DNA of 64,000 bases from HIMB114 sp052048155 (GCF_052048155.1 NZ_JBNAIK010000004.1:50418-114417), one strand, 5' to 3'. Shown: positions 16,847 to 26,567, counted from the first letter of the stretch. Notes: a model not told the origin generated them from the letters alone. Numbers and translations are program-made.

Positions 16847-19577
16847 AGGGATTTAACGATACTTTCCAGCAGTGATCACATTTTTTTCCCACTGCTTTTT
16901 CGATTGCAACTTTAATACCATTATCAAAATCTAAACTTTGCATTTTATGCTTTTTTTCATCACTTACTACTTCTGCACTGGAGCAAATAAAAAAATCACT
17001 TAAATTAATTTTTTCAAATATATTTTTATTTTTTTCATCAATAGAGAAAACAATTTTTGTTTCAAGGCTAGATTTTATAATTTTTTTATTTCTTAAATCT
17101 TCAATAATTTGATTAACTTCTGTCTTAATTTTTGTAAGTACCCCCCATTGATTTTTATCGAATTCAATTCCTTGATCGAATTTTATATCTTTAAAATCTA
17201 TTAAAAATATACTTTCTTCAAATAATGATTTTTCATCTTTATTTGATAATTTTAGTATTTGAAAAACCTCCTCAATAGTAAAAACTAAAATAGGGTTTAA
17301 CCATTTCATTAGGAAGTAAAGACAAATTTTTAATATTTTTATACAGTTTTTCCTTTTATTACTATTTAGATCGTCGCAATATAAACAGTCTTTTCTAATA
17401 TCAAAATAGAATGAAGATAAATCAATGGTACAAAAATTTAAAACATCAACATATATTTTGTGAAATTCATTTTTTTCAACATGAAGGTTAAAATTCTTAT
17501 CTAAATCTGAAATTTTTTTTAGAATAAAAGACTCTAAGACATCTAAATTTTCAAATTTTACATTTTCAACTTCATTGAATCTAAATTCATCATTTATATT
17601 TCCTAAGATAAATCTTAATGTATTTCTAATTTTTCTATAAGACTCAGAATGCTGTGTTATGATAGATTGATCAATCCTTAAGTCCTCTGAATAATCCGAA
17701 GCAACAACCCATAGTCTAAGGATATCAGCTCCATTCCTTTTTATAATTTCTTCCGGAGCTACAACATTACCTAAAGATTTTGACATTTTTTGCCCCTTTC
17801 CATCAACAACAAAACCATGGGTAAGTATACTCTTATAAGGTGCTTTTCCTCTAGTACCAACAGAGTGCAGCAATGATGAATGAAACCAGCCTCTATGCTG
17901 GTCAGAACCTTCTAAATACATGTCGGCTGGCCAATTTAATTCTTTTCTATTCTCTAAAACATAAGTGTGAGTTGAACCTGAGTCGAACCAAACTTCGACA
18001 ATGTCTTCAACCTTTGTGTATTCATCCTTATTGTATTTTTCTCCTAAAAATTCAGACAGATCTCTTTTGTACCACGCATCACTACCCTCTTTTTTAAAAA
18101 TGTTGTAAATGCGCTCATTAACTTGATCATCAATAATTGGCTCGTGAGTTTTTTTATTAATAAAAATTGGTAGCGGAACCCCCCAAAACCTTTGTCTGGA
18201 AATACACCAATCAGGTCTAGTTTCAATCATCCCATGAATTCTATTTTTTCCCATTGAAGGAAAAAATTCTGTTTCATTAATACCTTTGATAGCTTTTTTT
18301 CTTAGATCATTTATTTCCATTGAAATAAACCATTGTAGTGTTGCTCTATGCACTAATGGGGCTTTAGATCTCCATGAGTGAGGGTAGCTATGTTTATATT
18401 CAGCCGTAAAAACTAATTTTTTAAATTTCTTTAATTCTTCAATAACTAATTTATCTGCTTTAAAAATATGATTACCCTCAAAATATTTAATTATATTTGT
18501 ATAATAACCATTATCGTCAATCGTATTTTCAGCTTTAATTCCATTTTTTAAACCTAGAGAAAAATCATCTGGGCCATGACTAGGAGCAACATGAACTATT
18601 CCAGTTCCTTGATCTGTAGTTACAAAGTCTGCCTCCAACAAAGGTACATCAAATTGATATCCAAGTTCAAAAAAAGGGTGAGTAGCTATCAACCCATTAA
18701 ATTCGTTTCCATTAAAGGTATCTATGATTTTAAGATTACTTTTTGTTACGCTTTTGAAATGTTCAAGTAAGTCTTTTGCTATGATAATTTTTTCACCTTT
18801 ATCATCTTGATATATTCCATACTCTAAATTTGAGTTATAGGCTAATGCTCTATTGCAAGGTATTGTCCAAGGTGTAGTGGTCCAAATAACTACATTTAAA
18901 TCATCGAATTCCTTAAATTTATTTTTAATTTTAAATTTTACATATATCTGATTAGAAACATGATCTTGATATTCAACCTCAGCATCTGCTAACGCTGTAG
19001 ATTCTACTACTGACCATAAAACAGGTTTGTAACCCTTGTATAATCCGCCATTTTTTAAAAATCTTAGAATTTCATTTGCGATTTGAGCTTCTGCATCATT
19101 TGACATAGTAGCGTAGTAATTTTTCCAATCACCTAACACACCTAATCTTTTGAATTGATCTTTTTGAATGTTAATCCACTCCTTAGCAAATTCTCTACAT
19201 TGATTTCTAAAATCTAAAATAGATATACTTTTTTTATCAATGCCTTTTTTTTTATTCTGTTCCTCAATTTTCCATTCAATTGGTAATCCATGACAATCCC
19301 AACCAGGAACATAAGGGCAGTCTTTTCCATCAATAGATTTAAATTTTACAACTATATCTTTTAAAATTTTATTTAAAGCTGTTCCAATATGTATGTTTCC
19401 ATTCGCATAAGGAGGGCCATCATGTAAAATAAATTTTTCTCTTCCAGCTCTTTTAGCCCTAATCTTTTTATATAAGTCAATTCCATCCCAAAACTGTGTT
19501 GTCTCTGGTTCTTTTTGGGGAAGATTTCCTCTCATCGGAAAATTTGTTTTGGGTAAATTGACTTTATTTTCAGACAT
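16815..19577 (-). CDS. ileS: Isoleucyl-tRNA synthetase IleS
   Basis: A 920-residue class I synthetase. The ATP-binding HIGT is at about 63-66 (PYANGNIHIGTALNK) and KMSKS lies in GKGQKMSKSLGN near residue 600, with the editing domain between. A C-terminal zinc-finger-like tail (CDHC, then CERKNC) ends the protein; the second pair is spaced CX4C rather than the usual CX2C. Start MSENKVNLPKTNFPMR is typical. It overlaps ribF by 8 bases upstream and lspA by 32 downstream. Confidence 0.96.
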   Translation of the reverse strand: MSENKVNLPKTNFPMRGNLPQKEPETTQFWDGIDLYKKIRAKRAGREKFILHDGPPYANGNIHIGTALNKILKDIVVKFKSIDGKDCPYVPGWDCHGLPIEWKIEEQNKKKGIDKKSISILDFRNQCREFAKEWINIQKDQFKRLGVLGDWKNYYATMSNDAEAQIANEILRFLKNGGLYKGYKPVLWSVVESTALADAEVEYQDHVSNQIYVKFKIKNKFKEFDDLNVVIWTTTPWTIPCNRALAYNSNLEYGIYQDDKGEKIIIAKDLLEHFKSVTKSNLKIIDTFNGNEFNGLIATHPFFELGYQFDVPLLEADFVTTDQGTGIVHVAPSHGPDDFSLGLKNGIKAENTIDDNGYYTNIIKYFEGNHIFKADKLVIEELKKFKKLVFTAEYKHSYPHSWRSKAPLVHRATLQWFISMEINDLRKKAIKGINETEFFPSMGKNRIHGMIETRPDWCISRQRFWGVPLPIFINKKTHEPIIDDQVNERIYNIFKKEGSDAWYKRDLSEFLGEKYNKDEYTKVEDIVEVWFDSGSTHTYVLENRKELNWPADMYLEGSDQHRGWFHSSLLHSVGTRGKAPYKSILTHGFVVDGKGQKMSKSLGNVVAPEEIIKRNGADILRLWVVASDYSEDLRIDQSIITQHSESYRKIRNTLRFILGNINDEFRFNEVENVKFENLDVLESFILKKISDLDKNFNLHVEKNEFHKIYVDVLNFCTIDLSSFYFDIRKDCLYCDDLNSNKRKNCIKILKICLYFLMKWLNPILVFTIEEVFQILKLSNKDEKSLFEESIFLIDFKDIKFDQGIEFDKNQWGVLTKIKTEVNQIIEDLRNKKIIKSSLETKIVFSIDEKNKNIFEKINLSDFFICSSAEVVSDEKKHKMQSLDFDNGIKVAIEKAVGKKCDHCWKVSLNPCERKNCAIKK

Positions 19578-20478
19578 TATTTAAAACTCTTTTGGCGATT
19601 GTAATATCTTTTTTTATCTGATCTGTAAGATGTTTTTTTGTTCTAAATTTTTTTTCTTTTCTAAGAAACTTAAAAAACTCTATTTTTACCTTTTTTTTGT
19701 ATAAATTTTTAATAGGTTGAAATAGATGAGTTTCTAAGACCTCATTTTGTTTTGCTTTGATAGTCGGCGCAATACCAAAGTTACTTATGGCATTATATGA
19801 TTTATTGTTGACATGCAACTTAGTTGCGTAAACACCCCTTAAAGGTTTAATACAATTTTTTATAAAAACATTTGCAGTCCTAAAACCCAATTTACGTCCA
19901 ATTTTATTTCCACTACTTACACTTCCTGTGAAAGACCATTTTCTGCCTAACAGGATATTTGCCTCATCTACTTTTCCATTTTGGATAAATTTTCTTATTT
20001 GTGAGGATGAAATTTTTTTTCCATATAGTTTTTTTTGAATAGCAATTTTTATATTAAAATATTTTTTTAATAATTTCGTGTCCCCAGATCTATTCTTTCC
20101 AAATTTAAACTCTCTGCCGATAATAATTTTTGATGGCGAAACTTTATTTTTTAAAATCTTATGTATAAAATTGTTAGCACTTTGACTTCTAAAACGATAA
20201 TTAAATTTTAAAATAATTAAAAAATCTAATTTCATTTTAAATAAAATGTTTTCTTTATCCTGATTACTTATTATTTTAAAATTTTTATCCTTTAAGAAAA
20301 ATTCTTTTGGATTTGGATCAAAAGTTAGTAAACCAAATTTTAATTTATTTTTTTTGGCTTCTTTTTTTGCTTCATTTAAAATTGAAGCATGACCTTTGTG
20401 TAAGCCATCAAAGTTCCCGATAACTAGAATCGAATTTTTTGTATAATTTAAATTGAATTTATTTCTTAAAATTTTCAT
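19570..20478 (-). CDS. ribF: Riboflavin kinase / FAD synthetase RibF
   Basis: A 302-residue bifunctional enzyme that makes FMN and then FAD. The N-terminal adenylyltransferase domain has GNFDGLHKGH near residue 22 and GREFKFGKNRSG near 120. The C-terminal kinase domain has GSVSSGNKIGRKLGFRTAN and RGVYATKLHV. It precedes ileS, a common bacterial arrangement, and follows the class IIA HAD gene by 1 nt. Confidence 0.94.
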   Translation of the reverse strand: MKILRNKFNLNYTKNSILVIGNFDGLHKGHASILNEAKKEAKKNKLKFGLLTFDPNPKEFFLKDKNFKIISNQDKENILFKMKLDFLIILKFNYRFRSQSANNFIHKILKNKVSPSKIIIGREFKFGKNRSGDTKLLKKYFNIKIAIQKKLYGKKISSSQIRKFIQNGKVDEANILLGRKWSFTGSVSSGNKIGRKLGFRTANVFIKNCIKPLRGVYATKLHVNNKSYNAISNFGIAPTIKAKQNEVLETHLFQPIKNLYKKKVKIEFFKFLRKEKKFRTKKHLTDQIKKDITIAKRVLNNV

Positions 20479-20479
20479 T

Positions 20480-21346
20480 TTACCATTTCAATTCTTGTTG
20501 AAACTTATTTATTTGTAGACTTTCTATTTCATTTGATTTCAATAATTTATCAAAATTTAAATTGTTGTTCCTAAAAAAATCTTTATAGATGCCATTTAAA
20601 ATTAATAAGGAGTCTATATAATTGTTCTGCGCTCCACAAATATCTGTTTTTAAATTATCGCCTACAGCTAGTATTTTGCTCTTCTCGATTTCTATACCAA
20701 GAATTCTGGATATCTGATTTATTGCAAACTCATAAATTGTCTCATAAGGTTTTCCAAAATATTTTACTTTACCACCTAATTTTTTATAATATTTTGCAAG
20801 CGCACCTGCGCAAAACTCGATTTTATCCCCCCTTGAAACAACCTCGTCAGGATTTGCGCATAAAAAAGATTTGTTATTATTTATTAAATTCATGAAAAAA
20901 TTTTCATAGTTCGAAATATCTTGACCGATTTTATCTATTAAACCTGTGCAAACTACTTCTTCTGCGTCATTTATATTTTTAGTAATATTTTTAATTTCAA
21001 AAAAAAGATCACTATCTTTATCTGGGCCTAAATGATAAAATTTTTTATCTTCATTATTTAATATATATTTTCTAGTAACGTCTCCAGATGTAATGAGAAG
21101 ATCAATTAAATCTAAATCAAAATTTAATTTTAATAAAAACTTTTTCACTGTTTCATTTGTTCTGGGGGCGTTTGATATCAAAACTATTTTTTTTCTTTTA
21201 CTCTTTAGTTTTTCTAAGACATGAATAGCATTATCGAATAATTTAACTCCATTATGTATAACGCCCCATAAATCTACAAAATAAATATCGTAATATCCTG
21301 AAATGTCTTTAAAATTAATGATCTCTTCTGGAGACTGTTTTCTCAT
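20480..21346 (-). CDS. Class IIA HAD hydrolase (TIGR01459-like)
   Basis: This 288-residue NagD-like HAD protein has the nucleophile motif FVDLWGVIHNG near residue 25, ISNAPRT as motif II and AVGDNLKTDICGAQN near the C-terminus. Alphaproteobacteria carry a conserved class IIA subfamily starting with this DLWGV form, of unknown substrate. The gene lies between the class III aminotransferase and ribF with gaps of 1-3 nt, so cotranscription is likely. A sugar- or nucleotide-phosphate phosphatase role is a family-level guess. Confidence 0.83.
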   Translation of the reverse strand: MRKQSPEEIINFKDISGYYDIYFVDLWGVIHNGVKLFDNAIHVLEKLKSKRKKIVLISNAPRTNETVKKFLLKLNFDLDLIDLLITSGDVTRKYILNNEDKKFYHLGPDKDSDLFFEIKNITKNINDAEEVVCTGLIDKIGQDISNYENFFMNLINNNKSFLCANPDEVVSRGDKIEFCAGALAKYYKKLGGKVKYFGKPYETIYEFAINQISRILGIEIEKSKILAVGDNLKTDICGAQNNYIDSLLILNGIYKDFFRNNNLNFDKLLKSNEIESLQINKFQQELKW

Positions 21347-21349
21347 TTT

Positions 21350-22714
21350 TTATTCAGTTTTCTGAAGAGTGATTTTTAAATTTTCTATTAATTGATCAAT
21401 TTGATTTTTTTCAATTATTAATGGCGGTGATAAAGCTATAATATCACCGGTTACTCTTAGTAATGTTTTTTGATCTTCAAAAGCTTCACACAAAACATTG
21501 TACGCTCTTCTTGTGGGCTTTCCATCCATAGGCTCAAGTTCTACAGCTCCAATTAGTCCAAGATTTCTAATATCAATTATATTTCTTACTCCTTTTAAGG
21601 AGTGTACGGCTTCTTCCCAATATCTAGATAATTCATTTGCTCTTTCAAAGAGTTTTTCATCTTCATAAAGTTTTAAAGCTGCTAATGATGCTGCGCAGGC
21701 TAATGGATGAGCTGAATAAGTATATCCATGAAACAAATCTATTGTCTTTTCTTCTTTATTCATGAATGCTTCAAAAATTTTATCTTGCACTAAGACTGCA
21801 CTCATTGGTACCGTCCCACTGTTTATGCCTTTTGCTAAACATATTAGGTCAGGTGTAATATTAAAATATTGGCTTGCAAAAGCTGTGCCCAGCCTTCCAA
21901 AGCCAGTAATCACTTCATCAAAAATTAAAAGAATATCATTTGTGTCACATATTTTTTTTAATTTATCTAAATAATTTTTAGGTGGAATTAATACACCAGT
22001 TGAACCCGCAACTGGTTCTACAATGACAGCTGCTATATTATCCGATCCGTGATTTTGGATCATATCTTCTAATTCATTTGTAAGCTCTTGACCCCAGCTT
22101 GGCTGACCTTTAGAGAAAGCATTTTTTTCTAAATTGTGTGTATCTTTTAAATGATAAACTTCTGGTAAAAATTTATTAAACTGACTTCTGTTTTTTTCGA
22201 TACCACCGACTGAAACTCCACCAAAATTAGTTCCATGATACCCTCTGTTTCTGCCAATAAGTATTCTTTTTTTTTCTTTGCCCTTTTCTCTCCAATAAGA
22301 GAGGGCAATTTTTAAAGCACTTTCAACTGCCTCTGATCCTGAGTTTCCAAAAAAAACATGATTAAATCCGTCTGGAGCCATTTGAGATAATTTAGAACTC
22401 AATTCAAATGATTTTGGGTGCCCCATGTTGAAGGCAGGTGCAAAATCTAGTTCGCTTGCTTGATTTTTAATTGCCTCAACTATTGGCTCTCGATTATGAC
22501 CGGCATTACAACACCATAACCCGGCTACACCATCCAAAATTTTTTCTCCGGAAGGTGTGTAATAATACATACCCTTCGCTTTTGAAATTAATCGAGGTTT
22601 TTTTTTAAAGTGTTTATTTGCAGAAAAAGGCATCCATAAAGATTCTAAATCATTTGGAAAGTTTGCAGACTGGCTAGATTTGAAGGCTTTTTTGATAGAA
22701 CTAAATACAGACAT
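21350..22714 (-). CDS. Class III aminotransferase, omega-amino acid:pyruvate type
   Basis: A 454-residue PLP enzyme with LWMPFSANKHF, LDGVAGLWCCNAGH and NSGSEAVESALK near the N-terminus, DEV at about 266-268, and the PLP Lys295 in LAKGINSG. The pattern is closest to beta-alanine/omega-amino acid:pyruvate transaminases. Taurine, putrescine or GABA cannot be excluded as donors. It begins the minus-strand operon that continues into the HAD gene, ribF, ileS and lspA, and it is divergent from groES across 115 bp. Confidence 0.83.
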   Translation of the reverse strand: MSVFSSIKKAFKSSQSANFPNDLESLWMPFSANKHFKKKPRLISKAKGMYYYTPSGEKILDGVAGLWCCNAGHNREPIVEAIKNQASELDFAPAFNMGHPKSFELSSKLSQMAPDGFNHVFFGNSGSEAVESALKIALSYWREKGKEKKRILIGRNRGYHGTNFGGVSVGGIEKNRSQFNKFLPEVYHLKDTHNLEKNAFSKGQPSWGQELTNELEDMIQNHGSDNIAAVIVEPVAGSTGVLIPPKNYLDKLKKICDTNDILLIFDEVITGFGRLGTAFASQYFNITPDLICLAKGINSGTVPMSAVLVQDKIFEAFMNKEEKTIDLFHGYTYSAHPLACAASLAALKLYEDEKLFERANELSRYWEEAVHSLKGVRNIIDIRNLGLIGAVELEPMDGKPTRRAYNVLCEAFEDQKTLLRVTGDIIALSPPLIIEKNQIDQLIENLKITLQKTE

Positions 22715-22773
22715 TGTTTAGCATATACTGTAAAATAGCTGAAAAAACCACATATTCTGGGTTTTAGTAACCC

Positions 22774-22803
22774 CTTGAAAATTTGCGATTCATCATCATA
22801 TCT
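22774..22803 (+). promoter_or_regulatory. Putative heat-shock (RpoH) promoter of groESL
   Basis: CTTGAA at 22774-22779 and CATATCT at 22797-22803, separated by 17 nt, match the alphaproteobacterial RpoH pattern (CTTGAA...CNTATNT). The predicted start, near 22810, leaves about a 20-nt leader with a strong Shine-Dalgarno AAAGGAG at 22817-22823. No CIRCE inverted repeat is visible upstream of groES. Confidence 0.55.
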
Positions 22804-22829
22804 CTGCCATAACGTTAAAGGAGAAAACT

Positions 22830-23123
22830 ATGAAATTCAGACCGTTACACGATAGAGTGTTAGTTGAATCATTAGAAAGTGAAGAAAAAACTGCTGGTGG
22901 AATTATTATTCCTGATACTGCAAAAGAAAAACCTCAAGAAGGTAAAGTTGTTGCGGTAGGACCAGGAGCTAAATCAGAAGATGGAAAAATTACACCAATG
23001 GATGTCAAAGTAGGTGATCAAATTCTTTTTGGAAAGTGGTCAGGAACTGAAGTTAAGATTGATGGAAAAGAATATTCTATCATGAAAGAAAGTGACATCA
23101 TGGGAGTAATTGCAAAGAAATAA
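22830..23123 (+). CDS. groES: Co-chaperonin GroES
   Basis: The 97-residue GroES starts FRPLHDRVLVE, has the mobile loop ESEEKTAGGIIIPDTAKEK and ends YSIMKESDIMGVIAKK. It caps GroEL in assisted protein folding. A strong Shine-Dalgarno precedes it, which is uncommon in this window, and codon use is relatively G/C-richer, in keeping with high expression. groEL follows after 17 nt. Confidence 0.98.
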   Translation: MKFRPLHDRVLVESLESEEKTAGGIIIPDTAKEKPQEGKVVAVGPGAKSEDGKITPMDVKVGDQILFGKWSGTEVKIDGKEYSIMKESDIMGVIAKK

Positions 23124-23140
23124 TTTAGGAGGAAATTAAA

Positions 23141-24796
23141 ATGGCAGGAAAAATTGTAAAATTTGATACTGAAGCTAGAAACTCAATGCTTAAGGGCGTT
23201 GATATTCTTGCTAATGCCGTAAAAGTTACTTTAGGACCAAAAGGAAGAAACGTTGTGATTGATAAATCTTTTGGAGCTCCAAGGATTACTAAAGACGGTG
23301 TAACTGTAGCAAAAGAAGTTGAGTTGGAAGATAAGTTTGAGAACATGGGTGCTCAGATGGTAAAAGAAGTTGCTAGTAAAACAAATGACGAAGCTGGTGA
23401 TGGAACTACAACTTCAACTGTGTTAGCTCAATCAATCGCTAAAGAAGGTTGCAAGTATGTATCTGCAGGAATGAATCCAATGGATTTAAAAAGAGGTATT
23501 GATACTGCAATTGAAAAAGTGATTGAAGAAATTAAAAACAGTTCAAAGAAAGTAAAGACTAGTGAAGAAATTGCACAAGTTGGAACAATCTCTGCAAATG
23601 GTGAAAAAGAAATTGGAGATATGATTTCTAAAGCTATGCAGAAAGTTGGTAACGAAGGTGTGATTACAGTTGAAGAAGCAAAAGGTCTTCAAACTGAACT
23701 AGATGTTGTTGAAGGTATGCAGTTCGACAGAGGTTTCTTGTCACCATACTTTATTACTAACTCAGATAAAATGGTTGCTGAACTAGATAATCCACTAATT
23801 TTATTATGTGAGAAAAAACTATCTAACTTGCAATCAATTGTTCCTCTTTTAGAGTCTGTTGTTCAATCTTCTAGATCACTATTAATTATTGCTGAAGAAG
23901 TTGAAGGTGAAGCTTTAGCAACTTTAGTTGTAAACAAATTAAGAGGTGGTTTAAAAGTTGTTGCAGTCAAAGCTCCAGGTTTTGGAGATAGAAGAAAAGC
24001 GATGTTAGAAGATATTGCAATCTTAACTGGTGGAACTTTAATATCTGAAGATCTTGGTATCAAGTTAGAGAACGTAAAAATCAATGATCTTGGATCTTGC
24101 AAAAAAATTAAAGTTGATAAAGATAATACTACAATTGTTGATGGCGCTGGAAAAAAAGGTGACATTGAAGCAAGATGTGGTTCAATCAGAAAACAAATCG
24201 AAGAGTCAACATCTGACTATGATAAAGAAAAACTTCAAGAAAGACTTGCTAAACTAGCTGGCGGTGTTGCCGTTATAAAAGTTGGTGGAGCAACTGAAGT
24301 TGAAGTTAAAGAAAGAAAAGACAGAGTTGATGATGCACTAAATGCTACTAGAGCAGCTGTTGAAGAAGGAGTTGTAACTGGTGGCGGATGTGCTCTACTT
24401 TATGCTTCTGAAACTTTAGATAATTTAAAAGTAAAAGGCGATGATCAAAAAGCTGGTGTAGAAATTGTAAAAAAAGCTCTGCAAGCTCCAATCAGGCAAA
24501 TCATCTCTAATGCTGGTGTAGATGCATCCGTAGTTGTTGGAAAACTTTTAGAAGGTAAAAAGGGATCTAACGGATATGATGCTCAATCAGAAGAGTATTG
24601 TGATATGTTCCAAAAAGGAATTATCGATCCTACAAAAGTAGTAAGAACTGCCCTTCAAGATGCTGCATCCATTGCTAGTTTATTAATAACAACTGAAGCA
24701 ATGATTGCAGATAAACCAGACGATAAAGATTCTGGTCCTGGCGGAATGCCTCCTATGGGTGGCGGAATGCCTGGTATGGGCGGAATGGGAATGTAA
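23141..24796 (+). CDS. groEL: Chaperonin GroEL
   Basis: A 551-residue GroEL with the ATP-binding LGPKGRNVV and DEAGDGTTTSTVLA segments and a C-terminal tail rich in Gly-Gly-Met repeats. AGGAGG at 23127-23132, 8 nt ahead of the ATG, is a perfect Shine-Dalgarno. It forms the operon with groES and ends just before a GC-rich hairpin terminator. Only one chaperonin pair is present in the window. Confidence 0.99.
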   Translation: MAGKIVKFDTEARNSMLKGVDILANAVKVTLGPKGRNVVIDKSFGAPRITKDGVTVAKEVELEDKFENMGAQMVKEVASKTNDEAGDGTTTSTVLAQSIAKEGCKYVSAGMNPMDLKRGIDTAIEKVIEEIKNSSKKVKTSEEIAQVGTISANGEKEIGDMISKAMQKVGNEGVITVEEAKGLQTELDVVEGMQFDRGFLSPYFITNSDKMVAELDNPLILLCEKKLSNLQSIVPLLESVVQSSRSLLIIAEEVEGEALATLVVNKLRGGLKVVAVKAPGFGDRRKAMLEDIAILTGGTLISEDLGIKLENVKINDLGSCKKIKVDKDNTTIVDGAGKKGDIEARCGSIRKQIEESTSDYDKEKLQERLAKLAGGVAVIKVGGATEVEVKERKDRVDDALNATRAAVEEGVVTGGGCALLYASETLDNLKVKGDDQKAGVEIVKKALQAPIRQIISNAGVDASVVVGKLLEGKKGSNGYDAQSEEYCDMFQKGIIDPTKVVRTALQDAASIASLLITTEAMIADKPDDKDSGPGGMPPMGGGMPGMGGMGM

Positions 24797-24811
24797 TCTC
24801 AAACCGAATTT

Positions 24812-24842
24812 AAAAAAGCCCGGTTCTACCGGGCTTTTTTTT
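24812..24842. terminator. Bidirectional intrinsic terminator for groEL and hisG
   Basis: The stem AGCCCGG / CCGGGCT with loop TTCTA is flanked by an A-run on the left and a T-run on the right, so it works as an intrinsic terminator on both strands. The A-T flanks extend the stem to 12 bp. It is the only strong GC-rich hairpin with U-tract I found in the window. The hisG stop codon (24842-24844) begins inside its T-run. Confidence 0.9.
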
Positions 24843-25504
24843 TACTTAAAAATATCTAACTCTTTTCCTTTAAATTTTTTTGAAACAAATAAACAAGCCG
24901 AACTTTTTAGTATTTTTCCATCAGAAATTATTCTTAGGTTGTTTTCTTTTAGTGTTGATCCTGTCGATGTAATATCAGTTATTAACTCTGCCGAACCTGT
25001 AAAGGGGTAAGACTCTGTTGCACCTAAACTTCCAACAATCTTAAATTCTGTAACTCCTCTAGATAAAAGAAAATTCTCTGTCAATTTTGGATACTTTGTT
25101 GCAACTCTCATTCTTCGATTATACTTTTCTTTAAATTCAAAACTTACTTCTTCTAAATCTGCTATATTTTGAACGTCAAGCCAATCATTTGGTACAGCAA
25201 CAACCAAATCAGCAAAACCAAAATCTAATTTTTTTAAAATTTTAATGTTATTTTGATATTCATCTGGAAGTTCCATTAATAAATCTAAACCTGATATACC
25301 AGTATCAAGTGTTCCATCATTTATTCTTTCAATAATTTCTCTGGCATGTAAAAAAATCCCATCATAATTAGTATCTTCATCAAAATTAAAAAAATAATTT
25401 CTAGAATTAGTGTTTTGAATATTCAAACCTTTAGAAGAAAAAAGTTTTATACTTTCATCTTTTAATCTTCCTTTGCTGGGTAGCCCTACTTTTATTTTAC
25501 TCAT
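24842..25504 (-). CDS. hisG: ATP phosphoribosyltransferase catalytic subunit HisG (short form)
   Basis: A 220-residue short-type HisG, which lacks the C-terminal regulatory domain and therefore needs HisZ; hisZ is the adjacent upstream gene, overlapping by four bases. It performs the first step of histidine synthesis, joining ATP and PRPP. The start IKVGLPSKGRLKDESIKLF and the PRPP loop ITDITSTGSTLKEN are typical. Transcription probably ends at the two-way hairpin immediately downstream. Confidence 0.95.
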   Translation of the reverse strand: MSKIKVGLPSKGRLKDESIKLFSSKGLNIQNTNSRNYFFNFDEDTNYDGIFLHAREIIERINDGTLDTGISGLDLLMELPDEYQNNIKILKKLDFGFADLVVAVPNDWLDVQNIADLEEVSFEFKEKYNRRMRVATKYPKLTENFLLSRGVTEFKIVGSLGATESYPFTGSAELITDITSTGSTLKENNLRIISDGKILKSSACLFVSKKFKGKELDIFK

Positions 25505-26565
25505 ATCAATTGATTTAGGTTTATTGCAGCTCCGAACGCTGGCGTCTGTTTTCCACCTAACGTTTTGATCAAATTGTTATACTCCCCCCCTCTAGCTAGC
25601 TCTTTGTTTTGCTCAAATATTGAGAATGCTAAACCAGTATAATACTGAGTCTCCCTTCCAAACTTAGGATCAAAGATTGCGTCTTGCTTGGTTCCTAATT
25701 TTTTATTTAAATTATTTAACTTTAATAAAAACTGATTTAAATTTTTTATTTTTAAATCATTTTTTTCGATAAATTTTTTAATGACATCTTCTGTTTTTTT
25801 CAAAGGAAGTTTTAACTTTAAAAAATCTTTAATAATTTTAACACTTCGGCTTCCATTAAAATTATCTCTTGGGTCTTTAATTTTCTTTTCAAATCTTTCA
25901 ATGATCTCAGTAACTGTTCTGCCACCAATTACTTTATTTGCATCCATTTTTTTTAAATCTTCTAGTCTATTATAATCAATTTTAATCTTTTCATTATCAA
26001 GGTCATAATTAGTATCCAAACGATTTAAGAGTTCATCAAAATATTCTTTCCTCGAATAATGTCTGATTAGTCTAAGTTTCCATCTTTGAGGTAAATTTAA
26101 TGAGTTAACTAAATTTTTAAACAAACCTATATCATTTAATATAATTTTATTTTTTTTAAGTTTATTAAATACAGACAAAATCGTTGATAAAATTAAAAAC
26201 TCAGGTGCAGATTTAGAGTTAATAATTTCACAACCTATCTGATCAAAAACTTTAAGTTCTCCTTTTTTATTTAATCTAAAGGCTGATCCAAAATAAGATA
26301 ATTTTTCAGTTCCTTTTTTTTTTCTTTGAATATACTGAATGGCTGTCGCGATTGTTAAATCTGGTCTTAAACTAATTTCTTTTCCTAACTTATCTTTAAA
26401 ATTTAAAGCATATTTTTTAAAAGCTTCTCCAGACCTTTGGGTAAGAAGATCTGTATCTATAACGATATCAAGATCTATAAAATTAAAACCTTTTTTTTTA
26501 AAAATATTTAATATTTTTTTTGAAATATTTTCCTTATTTTTTTTATTCGCTAAAGCTTTTGTCAT
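25501..26565 (-). CDS. hisZ: HisZ, regulatory subunit of ATP phosphoribosyltransferase
   Basis: A 354-residue HisRS-like protein without a tRNA-binding C-terminal domain. It has the class II core (RSGEAFKKY, LRPDLTIATA, YFGSAFR) and a late FGRETQYYTGLAFSIFE, but is paired with short HisG rather than acting as a synthetase. The open frame reaches 26637, inside hisS; the ATG at 26565 lies 2 nt after the hisS stop and is the better start. hisS-hisZ-hisG look like one transcription unit. Confidence 0.9.
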   Translation of the reverse strand: MTKALANKKNKENISKKILNIFKKKGFNFIDLDIVIDTDLLTQRSGEAFKKYALNFKDKLGKEISLRPDLTIATAIQYIQRKKKGTEKLSYFGSAFRLNKKGELKVFDQIGCEIINSKSAPEFLILSTILSVFNKLKKNKIILNDIGLFKNLVNSLNLPQRWKLRLIRHYSRKEYFDELLNRLDTNYDLDNEKIKIDYNRLEDLKKMDANKVIGGRTVTEIIERFEKKIKDPRDNFNGSRSVKIIKDFLKLKLPLKKTEDVIKKFIEKNDLKIKNLNQFLLKLNNLNKKLGTKQDAIFDPKFGRETQYYTGLAFSIFEQNKELARGGEYNNLIKTLGGKQTPAFGAAINLNQLI

Positions 26566-26567
26566 AT

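Noticed and set aside
24705..25010. 101-codon plus-strand frame across the groEL end, terminator and hisG
   Set aside because: Runs through a real terminator and two real genes in other frames.
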